Assembly: GCF_000315915.1 (NCBI RefSeq)
Contig: NC_020192.1
Coordinates: forward strand, 892,378-956,377
Direction: 5' to 3'
DNA length: 64,000 bases
From: Henningerozyma blattae CBS 6284
Lineage: Eukaryota; Ascomycota; Saccharomycetes; Saccharomycetales; Saccharomycetaceae
Part shown: in pieces, positions 19,101 to 29,484 of the stretch
Layout: each line of letters opens with the position of its first letter
How positions within the stretch are numbered: position 1 is the stretch's first letter
Made by a program: the position numbers and the translations under genes
The notes under the pieces: model-generated
Told to the model about the DNA's origin: nothing
The model's input: only the letters and a program-made list of their open reading frames with translations
The model's database searches: none

Positions 19101-20609
19101 ATTTGAATTTGAATTTGAATTTGAAAAAGATTGTTCATTTGGATTGACAACAGGTGCATATTTACCCCCTTTAGTTGGAGCATAAATGTTTGATATAGAT
19201 CCTGCATGATTTCTTCCCGTTCTCATTACATTATTACCATTATTATTTCTTGTAGTATTTGTTGGAGAAATTGGAATTTGATTATCAATATATTGATTAG
19301 TAATGCTATTGACCATGCCTTGAATAGAAGGTATGAGATCTGCGTCAAAATCTGCAGGCTGTCTAATGGTATTCCCTAAAGAATTTGAAGTGATCAAAGT
19401 AGCTAAATTATTAGATCTAATTGAATTATTAATCGTGTTTGAATTACTACGAACATGCATTTGAAAATTATTGAATCTTGAATTAGTATCGGTAAATATA
19501 TTTGTAGTGGCCAAGTTTGGAGAATTACTAATTGGGGTTGATATTATACTATTTTGTTGAGGGAAAATATTTTTAGGTAATACAATCCCTTGATGTTTTA
19601 AAGGCTCTAAGGGAGGTAAAGTATCCTTAGGCTCAATTGAATAAGGATTGATTGGCCTCTTATAATTTACTTTGGCATGTGAAGATGAACGAAAGAATAT
19701 ATTATTATTATTATTATTATTATTATTGTTTGCAGTAGTCGCAGTAGTAGTAGTATAACCAAGATAATTATTAGTTTCTATTTGAAAATCAGGCTTTTTT
19801 GACGAGACGTGTATTGGTTTTGCATGATTTTGTTGCAAATTTATAGTATTATTTTTTTGAACAGGTGAATGCGCTAAAATATCTATAGGGAAATCAAAGG
19901 CATCTGTTTTAGATTTCTCTGAATCTATAATTTTTACAATTGGGCTTTGAGAATTATTCAATCTGTTAAATGGAGAAGTAGGATGTGGAAGAGATGAAGG
20001 GTTTTGATTGGAATGTAAGAATTGATTAAATAACTTAGGTTGAACAATACCATTTAAAGGTAGCGGAGAAGTAGTGAAATTTCTAGAAGGAACTGGTTCA
20101 TTATGTGGTTGATATTTTGATGTTTGCATTGGACTTTTCAATTGGAAAGGTTGCTGAATATTTTCCAAAGGGCTTGAAAGAGAAATGGGGAATTGTTGGA
20201 CCATGGAAATGTGACTATTTTGACTACTTGATTTTGTGTTTGTTGTAGAAGATTCTTTATCTGATTCAGTTTCATCATCACCTAACAAATCATCATCATC
20301 ATCAAGAAATGAAAATCTTAGTTTCTCAGGGCTAACAATGGAACTTAAAGATTTGGTGTTTTCTTCAATAGCCATGATATTAGAGGCTATTTTAGATGTT
20401 AACCCTTCTTCCGCTTTCTTTTCAACTACCACCGGTGCTTTTAACTTTTCATTAGATGTTCTTGTTTCATTATCTGACGGTAGATCATCTTTTTGATTGA
20501 CATCTTCAACGCTATCGTCTTGTGAACTCTTTCCGACTTTTGTCGATGGTAGTACTTCACTGGAGATGACGAGATCTTGCTGCTGAGGCTGTTGTAATTC
20601 TTGGCTCAT
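16131..20609 (-). CDS. SEC16: SEC16: scaffold of ER exit sites (COPII)
   Basis: A large peripheral ER protein that organises COPII coat assembly. The start is taken at 20609 (MSQELQQPQQQD), giving 1492 residues. An upstream in-frame Met at 20666 would add a Phe/Lys-rich leader encoded by an A-run and is less likely. The middle third (about 560-1000) has the alpha-helical central conserved domain with FAYLQNGDHKNAVKLALSKK, followed by WGQLDKSFNKYIGGDSLDDFED. Both ends are low-complexity (Asn, Ser, Pro), with short acidic patches. S. cerevisiae Sec16 has 2195 residues, so this copy is notably shorter, mainly in its disordered flanks. Position next to BRO1 matches YPL085W. Confidence 0.92.
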   Translation of the reverse strand: MSQELQQPQQQDLVISSEVLPSTKVGKSSQDDSVEDVNQKDDLPSDNETRTSNEKLKAPVVVEKKAEEGLTSKIASNIMAIEENTKSLSSIVSPEKLRFSFLDDDDDLLGDDETESDKESSTTNTKSSSQNSHISMVQQFPISLSSPLENIQQPFQLKSPMQTSKYQPHNEPVPSRNFTTSPLPLNGIVQPKLFNQFLHSNQNPSSLPHPTSPFNRLNNSQSPIVKIIDSEKSKTDAFDFPIDILAHSPVQKNNTINLQQNHAKPIHVSSKKPDFQIETNNYLGYTTTTATTANNNNNNNNNNIFFRSSSHAKVNYKRPINPYSIEPKDTLPPLEPLKHQGIVLPKNIFPQQNSIISTPISNSPNLATTNIFTDTNSRFNNFQMHVRSNSNTINNSIRSNNLATLITSNSLGNTIRQPADFDADLIPSIQGMVNSITNQYIDNQIPISPTNTTRNNNGNNVMRTGRNHAGSISNIYAPTKGGKYAPVVNPNEQSFSNSNSNSNSNSNSLSKYYSRDLTQLNNTGIITTSNCKLEERSNNELLQTQFPIFNWSSSTNFVYGLPLLPIDLPYVLNQNSNSIENLKIVPISNILKTDGYLESFPGPLINKKIKNDTIIQWLNDLQKNHHELLIDSNVKIIFNILLVLLNDDDIATNKNIKMMSKFLYNQNNLNSMLEQNSIDNQILNLTKNNLPLISSSNINTNDSNSIKLDSFSQLKCFAYLQNGDHKNAVKLALSKKDFNLALLIGNLMKKEEWSKIMETCLQQEFNNNTLASYCIHHLLNVTFQVFNGNTKNLIGKLYKDRSQQKWFIENWNIIVGFLLNNLNDEIFKTSNNNKYENSIPIVLKEFLLEFGIFLAKFDQTLPSTIIFMIIHLPLKNEMLSDTDIYFNKICESNSILSILFTEIYDFTFNLKYQTNFNIFLLKLKSQHAKILFENNLLNKASKYFDDILGKLKSITTKNKDILEVRIIESQIHDYQNKITDINNKNAWLVKPAMTSVWGQLDKSFNKYIGGDSLDDFEDNKNGIQDIATQMSSRLNSNDQNWINNKLPSFSAFNNNPSNELNSINQNGNNIYSFFPNMYSPSKLSNTRSFTNIPSVNKTKGESLFIPANNINGYLSGTNSARNILHDQSQGETNNKSFPMEKTKSNFENRNLDKNIFHNDTSLIRKVNTTNSPANIPAILPSTEFKKIIATSPTRYVERQVHISNIKNPSSKDKIVPDKVTINSILNDPIEQDEKQTVTTSKNQFISNATDKNISVVKENLENDLKFKESSAETNNQQFETLDKTSSLKSLSFSHKRSLSHNDALTSAGNPSMNSVSTSVNNFGPIKESEKITDNLFAPMIKSKSETNENQFKPVKNEYEDIIEDSSDSESESDDVPEKESKQSNNQQDNPYTHSQVGTVSSKLFTWFNRVPKAKLGTSSTFHYDEDLKRWVRSESVDNRPPQEYLNVTNLDKIQQTEKSIRQYNPYNINISATNQLSPHVSPPPINEPIHLH

Positions 20610-20726
20610 ATTAGGTTTTAGCCAATTTTTTGAAATGAAAAAAAAAAAATTTGCCTTGGCCACCAAAAGTGATATAATAAAGTCAACTGAACCCTTGAAA
20701 GATTTGAGATTGGACGAGAAGATCCC

Positions 20727-20787
<61 letters not shown>

Positions 20788-21595
20788 CATTATGATATAT
20801 NAGTATCTTACTAGTATTCTTTTTTAGTNTAATTTAATTAGTTAAATTAGGATATATATAGGCTATTTTTGAAAATCTTTTTGAGATTTGCTTTATTTTA
20901 GTGTTTGTGAAAAAGGGTCAAAACCCAAACCTATAGATACGAATCGAAAGTGGAAATAAGGGGTTTGCATGACTGTTTTGGGAATAATAGGCCATAAAAT
21001 CCGGAGATGAAATTTCCGAATTCTACAACGATCTGCAGGGATCGAATTACTAAAAGAGGAAATTTTATGTTAGTACACGTGACGAGCGGCAGAATTCAGG
21101 GACACAATGCAAAAAAAGAAACGACAACAGACAAAGGGGGCTATGAAAAAAGGCAATAAAAAGAAACAAAAAATCCAAAAAAGAAAGGGAAGAGAGGGTA
21201 ACAGGAACCGGGGTTATTGTTAACACCTATTTAAGGCACGTGCATGAGAAAGACAAAAAACTTAAATTATAGATGCTAACAATATGTATCTGCATATAAG
21301 TATATAAGTATAGATTTGGATAATGCTCGTTTAGATAATGTTCGTTTAGTTGTGAGTGTATCGTATAGGTTATATATATATATATATATACAAAAAAATA
21401 GGTAACTTATATAGAGGGAGTAGTGATCTGTGCAAAAAATATATTATTTATCGAATATTAAAAAAAGTCAAAAATATAGGACAATGTAGGAAGTATGCTT
21501 TTGAAGAAGTGCAAGAGACAAAAAGGCAAATTGCTTAAGCAAAATCAGAAGTTAAGGGGATAAAAAAAAAGAGAAATAAAATAAAGGTAACACAT
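20610..21595. other. SEC16 upstream / ceramidase 3' intergenic region
   Basis: Nearly 1 kb without a gene. It holds a 54-nt TA run (20731-20784), two ambiguous bases (20801, 20829), and CACGTG at 21076 and 21237 within a somewhat G-rich stretch (20940-21240) that probably belongs to the SEC16 promoter. Another short TA run lies near 21371-21390. Confidence 0.6.
20731..20784. repeat. (TA)27 microsatellite
   Basis: Twenty-seven uninterrupted TA units lie in the SEC16 upstream region. Two N positions follow within 50 bases, so its length in this assembly may be unreliable. Confidence 0.95.
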
Positions 21596-22687
21596 TCAAT
21601 TGCTTGTACTATTATAATTGTTGTGAACGTTGGAAGAGTGTAGTAAAGAGGATTCATGCGTATGATTATGACCATGTACATGTCCGTTAGAATGTGTATT
21701 AGGGTCCTTGATCTTGACGTAAGGTCCTCTAAATTCTAAAGAGTAAGGGGTCCATAAATCGTTTGCCATTTCCTTTGGAATTAATTCTGGGATCAATTTC
21801 AATCTCCAAATGAACAAATAGTCATCTACTTTTTCATTGACAACTAAAATTCTTAGGTATTGTAAAAACACCACATAATAATAGACACCTGTACCTGTTA
21901 ATAAATGCCACCAGCCATGTAATTCAAATAATACACCGAAAGGCAACAATATATAGTTTCTTCTCAGATTTCTCCAAAATCCGCACATGGCTTTGTCAAA
22001 AATCCAACAGACAAACCCTACAGCAAATATTAATGCACCAAGACCGGCACACCACATTAAATTTCTCTTTGCAAAACGATCTGTAATCTTCTTCCACATC
22101 ATAATGGCAGAGATGATTACCACTATACCTGTGAATACTGCATACCCAGTATGTTGGATATAAGGGTTTCTATCCCAAAACATGTAGACCACAGTTAAAA
22201 TAGCAACAACAGCGGTAATGATCCAACCGATGATATCATGTCTACGTCTTGTTTGTTGAGGACTTAAACTGAAAAACGAATTTGAAGAACGAGTTGACGA
22301 ACCATTTTGTTGTTGGTTAGGTGGAAAATAATCCAAATATTCACAGATTAATGACCAAGTAGGTATACAAGTGGCATACCACATTGGTAATTCATCTAAT
22401 AATTGATATTTGTATTGCAAAGTCATATGGAACCACCAAGATCCGACCCCTACCAGGGCGAACCCTAAACCGATATAGATAAATCTTTTCTCTAAACGAT
22501 CGCGATATGCAGTCCAAGTAGTGTATAGAGCAGTTAATAAAAACATAGCATTAGTCAATGTGTTAGACCATTCTGCTATGAAAGGTGAGATGACATAGTT
22601 TTCTTCACACCAATCGATGGTGGAAGTGACAGGACCCCAATAACCAGAGAGTACTTCATCAGGATAATTCCATCTTAAAAATGTCAT
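21596..22687 (-). CDS. YPC1: Alkaline ceramidase, YPC1/YDC1 family
   Basis: An ER membrane hydrolase that splits (phyto/dihydro)ceramide into base and fatty acid. The start is set at 22687 (MTFLRWNYPDEV), because homologues begin at this point. The in-frame Met at 22780 would add 31 low-complexity residues. The protein has 363 residues, longer than the ~316 of the S. cerevisiae pair because of a Ser/Asn-rich loop and a His-rich tail. Family signatures are STIDWCEENYV, FIAEWSNTLTN, GVGSWWFHMTLQY and LHGWWHLLTG, which hold the metal-binding histidines. YPC1 (YBR183W) and YDC1 (YPL087W) are duplicates and both fit the synteny, so the symbol covers either. Confidence 0.9.
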   Translation of the reverse strand: MTFLRWNYPDEVLSGYWGPVTSTIDWCEENYVISPFIAEWSNTLTNAMFLLTALYTTWTAYRDRLEKRFIYIGLGFALVGVGSWWFHMTLQYKYQLLDELPMWYATCIPTWSLICEYLDYFPPNQQQNGSSTRSSNSFFSLSPQQTRRRHDIIGWIITAVVAILTVVYMFWDRNPYIQHTGYAVFTGIVVIISAIMMWKKITDRFAKRNLMWCAGLGALIFAVGFVCWIFDKAMCGFWRNLRRNYILLPFGVLFELHGWWHLLTGTGVYYYVVFLQYLRILVVNEKVDDYLFIWRLKLIPELIPKEMANDLWTPYSLEFRGPYVKIKDPNTHSNGHVHGHNHTHESSLLHSSNVHNNYNSTSN

Positions 22688-23429
22688 ATTGAAAGGGGTG
22701 AACGTAAGTGAGAGTGCAGGTGAGGGTGTAAGTGAAAGTGTATGTTTTTTTGGTTTTTGTTGAATACGATTATTATACAAATAATATACAAACGAAATCT
22801 TAGTTTATTATCCTTAAATTTAAAGGTATATTTAAATTTTTATAATTTGTAATTTTCAAAAAACTTCAATTTTATATTTTTTTCATTTTGGAAAATTGCA
22901 AGAAATTATTATTAAGCCAAGAAAGATATTAATTAAAGAGCTATTTATAAAAGAAATAATAGAAATGTAACAGGATCAAGAATAAAATTTCAACAGACGT
23001 AACAGTATGAAAATGAAAATAAAAGCCATACAAAAGTAGAAATATAATTAACAATCAAAATCAATATGAATCGATAAATTTTAAATTGGAATTTTTCAAT
23101 TTGCTAACAGAATCAAAACAAATTTAGAATGAATGACTAAAATAAGAAATTAATGAGTTTACTTAAGTCCACTCGAGCCTAATCTATTCAGAATTACAAA
23201 AAGCAAGAAAGAAAAAAAAAATTGTGAAAAAAAAAGTGTTTTCAGTTTAGGATGTTTCTATTTTAATTTTTTCTTAATTGTTTTCTTAATTGTTTTCTTA
23301 ATTGTTTTCTAATTGTTTTCCTTGAAATCATTGATTATATAAAATAGTACTAAATAGTATAAGACAAACAATATATTACCATATCTGTTACTATCCATTA
23401 AGGTATGTAAGATTAACAAAGAGTTTACG

Positions 23430-23800
23430 AGATTGACCCGCGGGATACCTACGGGACGTCCCGTAGGTATCCCGTAGAAGTCAGGAGTCGGGCACGGGTG
23501 CACATATTTCCTGATGTGGTAGGTGCCGCTTCGGGCCCGCATGGCTGTCTGAGGGTTCTCGGTACGAGCCGTTTGCGGCGTGTGCGGAGGCAGAATCGCC
23601 GGGTCTGGCCAAAGGGGTTTCGGAGTTAACGCCAACCCGGCTTAACGCCGTGAACACATGAGCACGTGATATGCGGTTCGTTCACCGTGATTTACCGGAC
23701 ACGTGGGTCTGTGGTTCGAAACTGGTGGATGGCAAAAATAAAACTAGCAAGAGAGTCACGTGGGGTGCACGGGTGAACACCCAATTTTCCTTATTTGGGC
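23430..23800. other. GC-rich island with CACGTG and Rap1-like sites
   Basis: Some 370 bases are sharply more GC-rich than their surroundings. They hold a 34-bp palindrome, CACGTG at 23663, 23700 and 23757, and CACGGGTG at 23493 and 23768. The second lies within the 11-mer GTGCACGGGTG (23765-23775), whose complement resembles a Rap1 site. The same 11-mer recurs in the SSU1-SEC62 spacer. I cannot assign a gene. Confidence 0.55.
23441..23474. repeat. Perfect 34-bp palindrome
   Basis: Each 17-base arm (CGGGATACCTACGGGAC) meets its exact reverse complement at a central GACGTC, with no spacer. The right arm also forms a direct repeat of CCCGTAG (23459 and 23471). Such a sequence could be a binding site for a dimer or extrude as a cruciform. 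Confidence 0.9.
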
Positions 23801-24750
23801 AGCATATTTAGTCTCTTGAATAGGAAAATACTCTTTCCTCTTACAGCAGTTCCTAAACCTATTTGGCTATTGTACCTTCGATTCTGGCAACGTGCCTTAC
23901 CGGTTTTGGTAACTTACACTTCCTTTTGTGGCATCTCAACATGCCATTTTTGCCAAATCGTAATCCGTTTTTGGCAACAATAATCTCCTATTATGGCATC
24001 CACATGCCAAATTTGGTCAATCGTGAATATACCGATTTAGGAAACCAATATAAATGGCTTCAATGGTTGTGACTGCGTCATACGTAACTAGGAGATTTGA
24101 AATTTCATTATTTGGTCAATATAGCGATAATGATAATGAGATCTTTTCATCATCGAAGAATAATATATTAACTATTATGTATATTCTATATGCATTTAAA
24201 GAAATCACGTTTACTAATGGATAACAATAGATAACAAACTAATTTGTCTTGGCATCTCTTTTTTTATCTAAATCTTAATTTATAGTTCGTTTTGTTATTT
24301 TGTAGTTTCGTTGTTGTTTCGTTGTTTTTCTTTTTACTTTTTTTTACTTTTTTATTTGGTGTATTTTTATTTTTTTTTTTGTATGTCTTTTTTTATTTTT
24401 TTTAGTTATTTTTAGTCTTCCCATTTATCTATTATTATTATTATGTTTTTTTTTTTATTTTTTCTTGGTTTGCTTCGTTTTTCATTCGATGAACTCGATC
24501 TACAAACATTCATTTCTATTTATATCTTATCCTCTGATCTCTTCTCATCACTTCTTCACCCGTTCATATCATATATTTTTTTAAAGGTTTCCTTCCATAG
24601 TACAATATATTAGACTAGTACAGTAATATATGCGTCTATACATTGTCTCATTGTTCATCAGTCATCTCTCTCCTTAATATTCTTTCGCTTTCTATATATA
24701 CACATATACACACACATCTATTTTTTTCCCTCTATTAGGCTAATTCAACT

Positions 24751-27216
24751 ATGGGTAGACGTAAGATTGAGATCCAACCCATTGATCAAGAAAGAAATAG
24801 ATCCGTCACTTTTATCAAGAGGAAAGCTGGTCTTTTGAAAAAAGCTCATGAGTTATCTGTGCTTTGTAAAGTAGACGTTGCTGTCATCATTTTAGGTACA
24901 AACAATACGTTTTACGAGTTCTCGTCCACTGATATCAATGATCTTTTAAATTGCTATTCCAATAGTTTACAATCATCCAATCAAAACTCTAAACTATCTC
25001 ATATCAAAAAGACTCCCATGGATTATGGTGATTATCAACCGAAATCGTATGTGTTAAATAAATTACCTCAGCATTATTTGAATCCAAGGAAAAGATCCGT
25101 AGATCAAAATTCTTCTTCGTCTATTGAAAATAGTAGGTTATTCAAAAGACAAATTGCAACACCCTCTACAAATACCACTTCATTACCTGTACCAAATAAT
25201 TCTAATTTTAGGAACACAACTACTTCTTCCATTTCCAACACTTTGGTCCCTTCTTCTACTCCACCTGCCACTGCAGCAGCAGCCCCGACTCATCAGTTAC
25301 AAGATCATGTTCAAAGACAATTCCATAACTTATATAGAGCCATGTCTGCAACAAATTCTTCTACTTCCTCAAATTCTCCAAATTCAGCCACAATCGATGT
25401 ACCACCATCAACTATAAATCCTACAACAAATACAACCACTACGAACACCACCAATACAACCACTACTTCATCGATGCCTATGTCAACAATAAAACAAGAA
25501 CCGTTAAACCCAATTGCTCCTTCCATTCTAAATGATTCAAATAATAATAACAACAACAACAATAATAATAACAATAACAATAACAACAACAACAACAACA
25601 ACAACAACAAAAGTAATTCATCAAGTAATATTTTAAATCCATCACAAAGATCAATCAATACTTCTACTACATCTTTACCAAACACATCTTCAAACACTTT
25701 ACCCTTAAGAACTACTTCAAACACTCACTCATTAAGAGCAAATTCCAATACCATCAATAATCCTACTTCATCTCCATCAAATTCAAATACTTTTAGTCAT
25801 CAAAGGAAATTATCAATGAGACCTGTATTACGTGTTCAAATTCCAAATCATCATAATATTAAAAATACAAATACAAATACAAATTCAAATTCAAATACAA
25901 ATTCAAATACAACTAACAATAGTAATTCAGAATCTAACACAAACACAAAGAATAATACAAATGTAAAAAGTGATCCAATTTCGAACACGTCACCACAAGA
26001 AACAATATCATCGAAATCTATCACTAATCTCGCCAAACCAAATATCACATCATCTTCTACTGAGACTTCCAACTCTACTTCAAATTCATCTTCCACAATG
26101 TCAAATAGGAATCAATTAAATAGATCAAATTTAAATGGAGTAAATTCGGGTAATATTTCAGCAACTGGGTTTGGTTTACCACCTGTTTTCCCCTATTCAC
26201 CTGCTTCTGGTCAATTTTATTTAGCCACTCCATTCCAACAACATCCATCTACTACTGTACCGACAATGAATTCAAATAATAATAATTCAAATAATAATAG
26301 CAATCCTTCATTGATGCAAAGACAAATACAACAACATCAAACTTCCCAATTTAGATCCCATACTCCTCTACAAACTGATAACAATAATTCCAATGGACCA
26401 GGAAATAACACTGCTATAACACCTGGGTTAGGTCCTTTAACTGGCTCTTTACCATCCAAATTTGTTCATGATTTAATAATACCTTCACCAAGTACTTCAA
26501 TGTCCATGTTTCAAGATTGGTCTTTTAATGCAAATGGTCAACCAACTAATACCAATAACCCTCCTTCTACAACAACAAGAAATATTAATCGTAATACTAT
26601 AGAGATTACCACTACAAACAATAACAATAATCCATTACCAAATACAATGCAACCTTCTAATGGCAATACATGGCTAAATCCCTATGGTACAAATAATCAA
26701 CCTTCATCAGCATCTTCTACAAGATTCTTTACGTTTGCTAATGAAACTCCAACCACTTCCACAAATCCAAATCCACTGTTATCTTTGAAAAATTATTCAA
26801 CTGATACTGGTTCTAATTTAACATCAAATATCCCAAGTTTACAAAATTCTAATAAATTTGATTCAAACTCAACAACATCTCCAGTAATATCAAATTCAAA
26901 TACAATGCACTCAAATTTAACTACAAATAATAACACCTCTACAAATGTTTCTACTACTGCTCCTATTACTACAAACAATAATAATAATAATAATAACAAC
27001 AACAATATTAACAATAACAAAAGCAACAATAGTAATACTAACAGTAATAATTCCCCTATGGGCAATACGGATAATTTAAAATCGTCTCCTTCTAGACCAG
27101 TAGATAATTCGAATTTACAAAATGCGTCCACATTACCAAATATAACAACTTCTACCTCAACTACGAAACCAATTGTTGCGACTTCAAATGAAAATCATAT
27201 TCATTTATCTAAATAA
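24751..27216 (+). CDS. RLM1: RLM1 (paralogue SMP1): MADS-box factor of cell-wall integrity
   Basis: An 821-residue MEF2-type MADS-box transcription factor. In S. cerevisiae Rlm1 is activated by the MAP kinase Slt2 during cell-wall stress. The MADS domain (1-60) opens with [20 protein letters not shown] and contains [20 protein letters not shown]. Two downstream blocks are shared with Rlm1: RPVLRVQIP (357-365), the region of the kinase-docking site, and [11 protein letters not shown] plus MSMFQDW (565-592), near the activation phosphosites. The rest is disordered, with Asn runs at 266-288 and about 745-760 that share no detectable homology. RLM1 (YPL089C) and SMP1 (YBR182C) are duplicates at this locus. 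The C-terminal block favours RLM1. Confidence 0.88.
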   Translation: MGRRKIEIQPIDQERNRSVTFIKRKAGLLKKAHELSVLCKVDVAVIILGTNNTFYEFSSTDINDLLNCYSNSLQSSNQNSKLSHIKKTPMDYGDYQPKSYVLNKLPQHYLNPRKRSVDQNSSSSIENSRLFKRQIATPSTNTTSLPVPNNSNFRNTTTSSISNTLVPSSTPPATAAAAPTHQLQDHVQRQFHNLYRAMSATNSSTSSNSPNSATIDVPPSTINPTTNTTTTNTTNTTTTSSMPMSTIKQEPLNPIAPSILNDSNNNNNNNNNNNNNNNNNNNNNNNKSNSSSNILNPSQRSINTSTTSLPNTSSNTLPLRTTSNTHSLRANSNTINNPTSSPSNSNTFSHQRKLSMRPVLRVQIPNHHNIKNTNTNTNSNSNTNSNTTNNSNSESNTNTKNNTNVKSDPISNTSPQETISSKSITNLAKPNITSSSTETSNSTSNSSSTMSNRNQLNRSNLNGVNSGNISATGFGLPPVFPYSPASGQFYLATPFQQHPSTTVPTMNSNNNNSNNNSNPSLMQRQIQQHQTSQFRSHTPLQTDNNNSNGPGNNTAITPGLGPLTGSLPSKFVHDLIIPSPSTSMSMFQDWSFNANGQPTNTNNPPSTTTRNINRNTIEITTTNNNNNPLPNTMQPSNGNTWLNPYGTNNQPSSASSTRFFTFANETPTTSTNPNPLLSLKNYSTDTGSNLTSNIPSLQNSNKFDSNSTTSPVISNSNTMHSNLTTNNNTSTNVSTTAPITTNNNNNNNNNNNINNNKSNNSNTNSNNSPMGNTDNLKSSPSRPVDNSNLQNASTLPNITTSTSTTKPIVATSNENHIHLSK

Positions 27217-27642
27217 AATTTTTTTTCTCCCCAAATTATTATTATATACTAAAATCAATTAAATTAACAAAAAAAATATCATATATCAAATCTTCCATTG
27301 TATTATTGTAACATTTATTAAAACTGTATTTTACTTTTCTTATTACACTCATAAATCATTCATACTTTTTTTTCCAATTAATTTTCTTTTTTACTATTGT
27401 TTTTTTTGACTATTGTTTTTTTAATTTTTTTTTTTAAAAATTTCTCAAACATCTTTAAATATTATTTATTTACCAGAAATATATATCTCTATATATTATG
27501 CATCCACTTATTTTTTTTTTATTCATCTAATAATAATTCATACATAATCAGTAATCAGTTTGGAAATACAATTTAAAATACCACATTAATTTTTTAATAA
27601 GTTCATAATATATAAATTTACACAAAAGAGAAAAAAAAAACA
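27217..27642. other. Convergent RLM1-GLR1 3' region
   Basis: About 425 bases of T- and A-rich 3' sequence from two convergent genes. I see no gene. RPS6, which lies between these neighbours in S. cerevisiae, is absent. Confidence 0.6.
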
Positions 27643-29058
27643 CTAAGTTAAAGTCACTAATTCTTCAGCACTAGTTGGGTGAATAGCAATACAATTATCA
27701 AAATCTTGCTTTGTAGCACCCATTTTGATTGCCACACCAAAACCTTGTAGAATTTCAGCAGATGAATCACCAATGATATGTAAACCAACAACTTTTTCAT
27801 TTGGTCCTTCACAAATCAATTTATATCTTGTTGGAGATTTATGTTCTAACATTGCAAAATACATGGCGGTGAAACTTGAGTTGTAAATTTTCAAGTTGTC
27901 CCTACCGTACTTGGCAATGGCATCTTTTTCACTTAACCCAATACTACCAACTTCTGGATGAGAAAAGACAACGCTAGGAACATTTGTATAATCAGCTTTT
28001 TGATTCTTAAATTTTTCTGGACCAAATAATCTATTAGATAATTTTCTACCAGCATTAATAGCCATTGGAGTTAGTTCGACATCACCAACAACATCACCTA
28101 AGGAATAAATTTTAGAATTGGGTAATTTAGCGGTAGTATTTTGATATTCATCAACAACGATTTGTTCTTTGGAATTTAATTCAACACCGACATTTTCTAA
28201 ACCTAGACCCAAGAAGGTTCTACGACCCATTGTCCAAACCAATTGGTCGGCATCTTCAATGATTTCACCTGTAGAAAGAGTAATTGTTAATTTTTTAGTG
28301 GTAGGATTTTTTTCCACTTTAGATACTGTGGAACCTTTATGAATATTAATACCTTCATTGATATAATGATCAGTAATAGTTTCTTGAATTAAATCATCGA
28401 ACTTTCTCAATACTGTTTGACCTCTAATAACTAGATGAGTTTCAGAACCCAATCCATGGAAAACACCAGTTAATTCTACACCAATATAACCTGCACCCAC
28501 CACAACAACTTTTTCAGGCTGAGTAGGTAATTCGAAAAACCCATCAGACGTAATACCATATTCATAACCTGGGGTATTAACTGGTAAGATTGGTTTACCA
28601 CCAGTAGCAATTAAAATATGATCTGAGGTGAATTCTTCAATGGTACCATCATGTTTTTTAACTTCCACATTACCTGCTTTATTAAATGAAGCCCAACCTT
28701 TAATCATGTCGACTTTTTCTCTTGTTAAATTTCTTTCATAAATACCATTTAATCTTTCTACATAGGCGTCTCTCTTTGATTTGAATTGCTCCCAATTAAA
28801 AGTCAAAGTTTTGGAATCTAATTTAACGCCTTGATAAAGACCATACTCATTAGCTTGTTGAACTCTAGTGGCTAAATCTGAAGCATACCACATCACTTTT
28901 TTAGGGACACAACCTACATTGACACAGGTACCACCAAATCTATTACCTTCTATTATTAAAGTTTTAGCACCGTATGAAGCAGCTCTTCTTGCGGAGGCCA
29001 CCCCACCTGAACCACCGCCAATGACTAAATAATTGTAATGTTTTAAAGTTGGAGGCAT
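27643..29058 (-). CDS. GLR1: GLR1: glutathione reductase
   Basis: A 471-residue FAD enzyme that reduces glutathione disulfide with NADPH in cytosol and mitochondria. The FAD motif GGGSGG is near 14-19. The redox disulfide is formed by Cys45 and Cys50 in GGTCVNVGC. The NADPH-domain motif [11 protein letters not shown] is near 192-202. The dimer-interface motif HPTSAEE (His460, Glu465) completes the active site. Length matches the family. The start fits the cytosolic form; no long mitochondrial leader is encoded in frame upstream. Two TTACGTA-type Yap sites lie 160-190 bases upstream. Position equals YPL091W. Confidence 0.96.
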   Translation of the reverse strand: MPPTLKHYNYLVIGGGSGGVASARRAASYGAKTLIIEGNRFGGTCVNVGCVPKKVMWYASDLATRVQQANEYGLYQGVKLDSKTLTFNWEQFKSKRDAYVERLNGIYERNLTREKVDMIKGWASFNKAGNVEVKKHDGTIEEFTSDHILIATGGKPILPVNTPGYEYGITSDGFFELPTQPEKVVVVGAGYIGVELTGVFHGLGSETHLVIRGQTVLRKFDDLIQETITDHYINEGINIHKGSTVSKVEKNPTTKKLTITLSTGEIIEDADQLVWTMGRRTFLGLGLENVGVELNSKEQIVVDEYQNTTAKLPNSKIYSLGDVVGDVELTPMAINAGRKLSNRLFGPEKFKNQKADYTNVPSVVFSHPEVGSIGLSEKDAIAKYGRDNLKIYNSSFTAMYFAMLEHKSPTRYKLICEGPNEKVVGLHIIGDSSAEILQGFGVAIKMGATKQDFDNCIAIHPTSAEELVTLT

Positions 29059-29484
29059 CTTTTTTATTTGAATGTTTATTTGTATTGATTAGTTCTGTAG
29101 ATATCTATTAATTGTATATATTATTATTTATTATTAGGTTATTTGAAATAGTGTCCACTATTTAAGGATTAAAAGGGACTCGAAAAAAAGGATTTAACGA
29201 TATGTAAAAGGCAAAACGGTTACGTAAATGGAAAACTTAATTACGTATGAAAATTGTTAATAAAATGTATTAAATTAATAAGCAATTACAACCCAGGGTT
29301 ATTATTTTACAACCCTAAACTGTATTAGAGTTATGGTGACATAAATTATATTTAATAATTACTTTGTAAATAATTAAGATAAAGTAATGTATTATTATTA
29401 GATATTGAAGTTACATAAAGAATGATAAATAAAGATTATTAAATATTAGAAAGAATATTGAATGCAATAATGAAAGCGCAATGA
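29059..29484. other. GLR1 promoter / SSU1 3' region
   Basis: About 425 AT-rich bases upstream of GLR1 and downstream of SSU1. Besides the Yap-type sites I see nothing. Confidence 0.6.
29220..29247. promoter_or_regulatory. Paired Yap1-type response elements upstream of GLR1
   Basis: TTACGTAA at 29220-29227 is a perfect palindromic AP-1/Yap element. TTACGTA at 29241-29247 is a second near-copy 21 bases away. They lie 162-190 bases upstream of GLR1, whose S. cerevisiae orthologue is a Yap1 target in oxidative stress. Confidence 0.6.

Larger units (their letters stand above)
22688..24750. other. 2-kb spacer upstream of the ceramidase and RLM1
   Basis: This divergent intergenic region has three parts. 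An A-rich part adjoins the ceramidase (22690-23300) and ends in a short tandem CTTAATTGTTTT repeat (about 23270-23310). A GC-rich island follows (about 23430-23800). Then a very T-rich promoter runs up to RLM1 (24240-24740). Frames open in the GC island show no recognisable protein. YPL088W, which lies here in S. cerevisiae, is absent. Confidence 0.65.

Noticed and set aside
22870..22880. TTTTATATTTT as a replication-origin core (ACS)
   Set aside because: The 11-mer is frequent by chance in DNA this AT-rich; without flanking evidence it has no weight.
23309..23635. 108-residue open frame in the GC island as a gene
   Set aside because: It is explained by low stop-codon frequency in GC-rich DNA; no family resemblance, and the palindrome lies inside it.
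23713..23725. GGTTCGAAACTGG as the B box of a tRNA gene
   Set aside because: No A box, no acceptor-stem pairing and no T-run terminator at the right distances.
25311..25724. Leu-rich minus-strand frames opposite RLM1 (also 25851-26096 and 26793-27131)
   Set aside because: They are reverse-strand shadows of Asn/Ser-coding repeats in RLM1.
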